A DNA stretch of 64,000 bases from Carnegiea gigantea (taxonomy: Eukaryota; Streptophyta; Magnoliopsida; Caryophyllales; Cactaceae). Position 1 is the first letter of the stretch. Each line of letters starts with the position of its first letter. The notes beneath the pieces were generated by a model that searched no databases, was not told the origin of the DNA, and saw only the letters and a program-made list of their open reading frames with translations. The position numbers and the translations under genes were made by a program. This document shows positions 59,901-64,000 of this stretch, in pieces. The DNA lies in NCBI GenBank assembly GCA_029747015.1, contig JAKOGI010000053.1:1157501-1221500 (forward strand), given 5' to 3'.

Positions 59901-62900
59901 CTTGCTTTATTTCCATCAATTAATCCTTTCCTTTTGCCCTGAAACTTATGAGGCTATCCACCTTTTTTTCTGTGACATCAATTTTCTCATGCTCTTTACG
60001 TACAGTCATAATTTGATATTGGCAGTCTTCCTTGCACCCTTGGTAAGGTTTTCATTGTACTTGCACAGTTGCACTCATAAAATTTTGGCTTTGTTGATTC
60101 GGTAGACAGTATTGAATTAATCTAAGATCGAAGTCAATGCATTATAAGTTTACTAGGCATAACATGACCAGCAGGCGTTTTGAAGTGACCTTCACAGCTT
60201 CTACGCATTTGATGTTTTACAAAATGGAATATCGAGGTCACTTCAAAAGCCTTGATTTCATTGTGTGTAAACCTTGATTGGTAACATGTTGGCGATTATA
60301 CTAGATGCTGTTTCTTGCCACCTAAACAGTTCTTTAGGGTTGGTGAAATCAATATGGTTTAGATTCCACTGTTGAGACCTGAATTCAGAACTTTCTAGGA
60401 CTAGACTTCAATGTCAATTGGATCAGCCAAAATGCCTATTTAAATAAGATCTTCTTGGACCTCATTTCTAGTGATCCACTTGAGTACTAGTGAATATGGC
60501 CACTTTGTACGATGGTTTCCTTGTTCTCAGATGCAGTGCTAAAAGCGGAGCTAATGACTAATCGAATATTTGAGAAGTGCTATTCTGCTGTATTCATCAA
60601 AGTGCCCATGTGATTGCCTTGTATGTGTTGTCATTGGTTAGATATATAAAAATGAGCTCTCATTAGTCGGTTGCATCTATTGTTCCTTCTCATAGACTGT
60701 CCATGAGTATGGAACCGTCATTTGTCTCTAGTCAATTAACCAAATCCTGATTCTTGCTTTTTATGATATGTTGTCAGCAAAATTTTTCATACGATATTTT
60801 TGTTTATGTTGCTGGTCTGCTGGACATCCACATTTTTGTCTTTTCAGCTTCTCAAGTATTTCAGACCAAGTCCACCTTGGACATGCAACACCTCTTCACC
60901 GAAAATAGTGAACAAGAAACCAAGTGATCTCGCAGATGATGTGTTGGAACGCGATCTTTTTCGTATGTACTTGAGTACAAGGTTTACGCCCAGGTTCGTA
61001 GTAAATTTGCATATTATCTGTCATCATTATTTCTCGGTGCTACATCCCTAATTTTTTATTTTTCTCTTTTTTTAATTGGAGACACTACTAAGTACTAACT
61101 GATTTTATTAGAATGGCAAGGGCACCAACCTGCTGCTGGTTTAACAATGGAATATATGATTGTTGTGGCATTATTGCACAAAGAAGTATTTGTCATCTTG
61201 ACAACCAGTCCTTGCCACCTAAGCATATATTTACAGGACATTTGTAACCAAGTTTGTCTGTTGTCCTTGGGAAAACGGGAGGACCTTGATATTACTCCCG
61301 TCCAACTCAAACTTCCACCTCTGCTATGCTTGTGAGTGCTGATAAAGGAATATCGTCAGTAATTGATGCATACTGCAGTAATGTAATTACAATTCACAAG
61401 ATTGCATGTGCTTAAGTCATCTAACATAACAGCTGTTTGGCACAAGAGATTGTTGCATGAGGCAGATCGCTTGTATGAATTGAAGAATTGCGATCCTTTG
61501 AAACTGGTCATTGTTTTCCTTTATCATCATAGTGCTATCAGCAACGGAAAATTATTTTTCATTTAACTGGATCTTGAACTTGCACTGTGTGTTAGTAGGT
61601 TAGCGATTTCTGATAGAGCAGTATTTTGTTTTTGAACTCAAACTTGTGATAACTGATTATTTATTTTTTGGGTTGCATGACGACAATGGTTACATTTCTT
61701 TTAGTGCTTTTGTTCTTTGGTTGGGGTGTTAGGCAGTTCTGAGTGCTCTTTTTTACCTACACTGTACGGGATGTTTGAGGCTTTGCTTAGCTCCTTCCCC
61801 CCTTTCTCAGGCTCCGTTTTGAGGATTTATTTTGAAGAAGAAAGTTCAGAATCTTCTGGAAGAGGACTGCCTCCTTGTTTTTCTTGAATCATTTACTTTC
61901 ATCTTTGGTGCTTGGGGTTGCCCTTGTGTGGGTTTTGTTGAATTTATTGTACAAAGTTGTAGGGTGTAGCCTAGCCTAAAAAGTAAGGATGTTCTGTGGC
62001 CAAGAAATTAAGGATGATGCGCTGGATCGTTGATGTGTGGAGTAGACAGTAAGAGCCAGTAAATTTTTAGGTGAATGATTGTGATGTAAGGAATTAGATT
62101 CTCCCTTTATGACTCTGATTCGAAGTAGCAGCCAATTGCTGCATCATGAATGGCTATCTTTTATTGATTTAGATGAAATTGTTAACTGTAGTTTAACCTA
62201 TACTAACAATTTGGTTTTTATGCTCCTTTTATTAATGGGTGATGGCCTCTCAGTATCGTTCTAATGATGTTGTTTCTTGTCATGTAATGCAAAGCGTGAG
62301 AGGAGGAAATTTCCTTCCCTGCATAATCTTTGAGTGTATATTCTTATTAGGCCTTTAATTTAATTCGGGCAATAGAATATCTATGTTACAGAAGATGTGT
62401 ATCCTAATCCTGAGAATTGCGCTTTCAGCAAGGCCATGGGCATGGCGGCTGATTCCTGGCTTGTCTTTATGGATAGAATCTTGACATTGGACGATGACTG
62501 CAAACCTGAGAAAGCGCTTCTGATGAAAAAAATCAACAAACTGATTGATAAATATTATGATGCTCTTGATGCACCCAAGAAAGGGAAGAAGGTCAGTTCA
62601 AACCTTGACGTAATATATTTCCATAAGATTCTGGCATTTGCACATCAGGATTGCATTTTCAAGTCTGCAAAGAACTGATGTCAATTTCAATTACTATCAC
62701 TTGCATTGTTGATGAGATTAGAGACCATTTATTTTTCTTAGTGATCAATTTGTTTAAGAAACTGTAAAATTTGTTGCTTGCTTCTGGAGTTAAGGTAGTT
62801 GGAGATCACATACATAACACTTGGTTTACAGTTTCTAAATTAAAATTCAAATCCATATTGAGTTCCACACTCAAAGTGTCCCGCCTTGACATGTGTGTTT

Positions 62901-63685
62901 ATCTATTGAAATTTTTCTGAGCGGCAGGCAGCTGGTCAGATGTAGTAGTCTTGTCTTTACGTTTGTAGAGAGCTTGGTTCTTATGGACCCCAGATTAGAA
63001 GCCATGGAATGCCTTCTATTCCATACAAACGAAGTGGATAATTGTTTAGAGAGCATTGGTTTTCTTTATTTTATTGAAATTGAAGCTGAAATCATTTGCA
63101 AAAAGTGATTTGGAGTCAAACATGAAATGAAATTGAACAACCCCCCCCCCCCCCAAAAAAAAAAAGATCCAAGCAGATCATGCTTTTCTGTATGTTTTTC
63201 TGCTCTTGGGAGGTATCTTTTAAGAACTCCCTGTACCCTAAGGAAAGAAAGTGTTTTTTGCACAGATGTATTATCATAGCTTAGTTTATACTTGCTACCT
63301 TAGACTATACCTCAATATTTTCCCCGACAATGGAAAGATGACTTAATGTCTTCATTGTTGATGTGATTTTGCTGTGTAAATATGTTGGAAATACATGATG
63401 AAATTTCAAAATGATTAAGAAGCTTAATATGATATGGTTTTGGACTGCATGGACTTCCACACGTTTGCTAATTATTCAATATTCATTCTAATGCCTACTT
63501 GTGATGTCAGTTTTGTTTTCTGTTTTGGTGAAAACTTGTGCAGGTTGAGATTCTGAAGGACTTAATGCCAGAGAAATATCCTCACCATATGGAGAGAGGA
63601 GAGTTTTGTACTTACAAATCATCCTCAATTTTGGGTCAGATACATGATGAAGTCGATGCATTTAACAACTTCGAACCTATCCAAG
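46789..63685 (+). CDS. RNA-dependent RNA polymerase, RDR-gamma (RDR3/4/5) class, 18 exons, 3' end off window
   Basis: Exons: 46789-47119, 49587-49634, 49739-49883, 49949-50081, 50197-50271, 50644-50830, 52931-53129, 53208-53295, 53402-53545, 54137-54211, 54325-54396, 56584-56690, 58516-58664, 58923-59145, 59563-59788, 60848-60993, 62429-62591, 63544-63685. All have GT-AG introns and join in frame to 884 codons without a stop. RDR3-5 proteins are about 1,000 residues, so roughly the last 100 are missing. The RdRP domain (PF05183) blocks are HTDGTGFISEDLA (about 419-431), PPLLIQFRMFHKGRAIKGTV, PNTIQVRPSMIKV, LIALLHYGGVPREFF, ILSGIPLDEPFLRHRLSV, VLVYRNPGIHPGDIH, FFPANGPRSMADEIAGG then DYDGD (721-725), and AADSWLVFMDR. 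RDR1/2/6 have DLDGD and RDR3-5 DFDGD; here Tyr replaces Phe. The class makes dsRNA from RNA templates for silencing, but its role in plants is poorly defined. The exon 10 start is the least certain junction. Confidence 0.93.
47704..48151 (-). mobile_element. TRIM in RDR intron 1
   Basis: On the minus strand two LTR-like repeats (48151-48007 and 47849-47704, about 145 bp) begin TGTTATRGAYTGGAYCAATT. The first ends TGCAACA and is followed by ATTGGTATCAGAGTTAGG, the initiator-Met primer-binding site. The second is preceded by a polypurine-type AAGGGGGGTTAAA. The far end of the second LTR (from 47704) has diverged. The interior (about 157 bp) has no ORF. Confidence 0.8.
48152..49586. other. Remainder of RDR intron 1
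   Basis: Non-coding for RDR. A weak open frame on the minus strand at 48418-48795 has no recognisable domain. On the plus strand 48700-48835 and 49430-49560 give short fragments that could be old F-box/LRR-like sequence, but I cannot support that. Confidence 0.4.
50885..52450. repeat. Unclassified repeat block in RDR intron 6
   Basis: Intron 6 (50831-52930) is far longer than its neighbours. From ACAAGAGGGGGGTGAATTG (about 50891) it contains GTGGAAAACACCTCTAGCCC and ACGACCTACCTCGTGTAGG-like strings. It also has repeated AACACC/GTTGTTC-type motifs and a TG-repeat at about 51572-51582. This type of block is common as dispersed retrotransposon-derived DNA in plants, but I could not find LTRs or a primer site. 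Confidence 0.5.
53955..53986 (+). repeat. (GT)16 microsatellite in RDR intron 9
   Basis: An uninterrupted GT repeat of 32 bases, between exons 9 and 10. Confidence 0.95.
55462..55486 (+). repeat. (CA)12 microsatellite in RDR intron 11
   Basis: A perfect CA repeat preceded by GTGAGACACCGCGTTGC, a diverged relative of the 43-bp repeat at 55834 and 55913. Confidence 0.9.
55834..56030 (+). repeat. 43-bp direct repeats with TG and AT microsatellites, RDR intron 11
   Basis: Two copies (55834-55876 and 55913-55955) of AATTGTCAATGAGACACATG plus 23 further bases differ at one position. Each is followed by a TG repeat (55893-55909; 55955-55976), and the block ends with an AT repeat at 56007-56030. 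The unit is about 79 bp. Confidence 0.88.
57200..57460 (+). pseudogene. 5'-truncated RTE-type LINE fragment in RDR intron 12
   Basis: The plus-strand reading VIRDKVGARLR, stop, FAHIRRRSIDAPVRRCEMIV and RGCRRGRGRLRKN, then LIRQDLKTLGLTEDMTPDKK and LWRSRMKVADFR is the C-terminal tail of plant RTE-type reverse transcriptases (the RWFGHV..R..DAPVRR block and the TEDM..DR..WR block). The RT domain itself is absent. Inside intron 12 (56691-58515). Confidence 0.85.
60994..62428. other. RDR intron 16, 1.4 kb
   Basis: No element ends, ORF or repeat recognised. It lies between the exon carrying LLKYFRPSPPWTC and the exon carrying AADSWLVFMDR. Confidence 0.6.
63141..63165 (+). repeat. C14 then A11 homopolymer pair in RDR intron 17
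   Basis: Fourteen C followed by eleven A, within an otherwise ordinary intron (62592-63543). Confidence 0.88.
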
Positions 63686-64000
63686 GTCAGTTTTCTGTTT
63701 ACCTGGATGATGAATTGCATGTGTTTTCTATTGTTTTCCCCTTGCAGCTTTGTTTGTGGGGTTAATACATTTAACGAAATCCTAGTCACGTTTGAAATTT
63801 GATTTGATGAGCCCCTTTTTGGCCTCAATCCATCTTTTACAAGTTCTCTTTCCCCATACCGTCTTTTAGTGTAAGATGACTTATTTACAGTCTGCTCCAC
63901 TTTTTAGTCTGGAGGCTGCCGTGTTTCCAAGAACAAATAGAGCAAATTGCTCTCGCTCGCTTACTTTCTTGGAAGGCATATTATGATGACTACCGGTGTG
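63686..64000. other. RDR intron 18 start, runs off the window
   Basis: A GTCAGT donor at 63686 starts an intron. No further RDR exon was identified before 64000. Confidence 0.6.

Overview
The window is nuclear DNA of a flowering plant, probably a eudicot. It is AT-rich and dense with class I and class II transposable elements. Its one host gene, at the right-hand end, has short exons and long introns. I see no bacterial-style operon, rRNA, tRNA or CRISPR array. The species cannot be fixed from the sequence alone.

Left part (1-42,640) is a nest of mobile elements. Positions 1-3,512 are a minus-strand Ty1/copia retrotransposon cut by the window edge. A 5.3-kb CACTA (En/Spm) element (3,513-8,837, CTA target duplication) sits in its LTR region. 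That element carries an apparently intact five-exon TNP1/Transposase_24-type gene but no TNP2 transposase. After it come a Tourist-like MITE, a 352-bp TRIM (10,185-10,536), and a dead L1-type LINE (10,677-14,460) split by a hAT MITE with a perfect 8-bp duplication. Next are a long stretch with no gene, a decayed hAT transposase (about 18,090-19,250), another hAT MITE (20,414-21,099) and a decayed Ty3/gypsy pol (about 21,120-23,456). A possible long gypsy LTR (24,108-31,358) is interrupted by a 5.0-kb PIF/Harbinger element (25,783-30,766, TTA duplication) with both of its ORFs present but broken. A second CACTA element (32,768-37,590, GAC duplication) keeps only the N-terminal part of TNP2, followed by exons resembling the C-terminal domain of GatB. 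A Tourist-like element (39,729-41,375) contains a hAT MITE with a perfect ATTTTAAC duplication.

Right part (42,640-64,000) holds an RNA-dependent RNA polymerase gene of the RDR-gamma (RDR3/4/5) class on the plus strand. Eighteen coding exons (46,789-63,685, 884 codons) can be joined in frame, and the gene runs off the window. The catalytic motif reads DYDGD at residues 721-725. A second, diverged copy of its first exon lies 3.9 kb upstream (42,880-43,225), with the same donor phase. The RDR introns hold a minus-strand TRIM, a 5'-truncated RTE LINE, an unclassified repeat block and several microsatellites.

The elements do not form one pathway. The biology is a silencing-type RDR gene embedded in TEs, a CACTA element that supplies only the DNA-binding type of protein and so would need TNP2 in trans, and a CACTA element that may have picked up a host gene fragment. 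The least explained signal is a set of repeated paired hairpins in two introns of the first CACTA gene.
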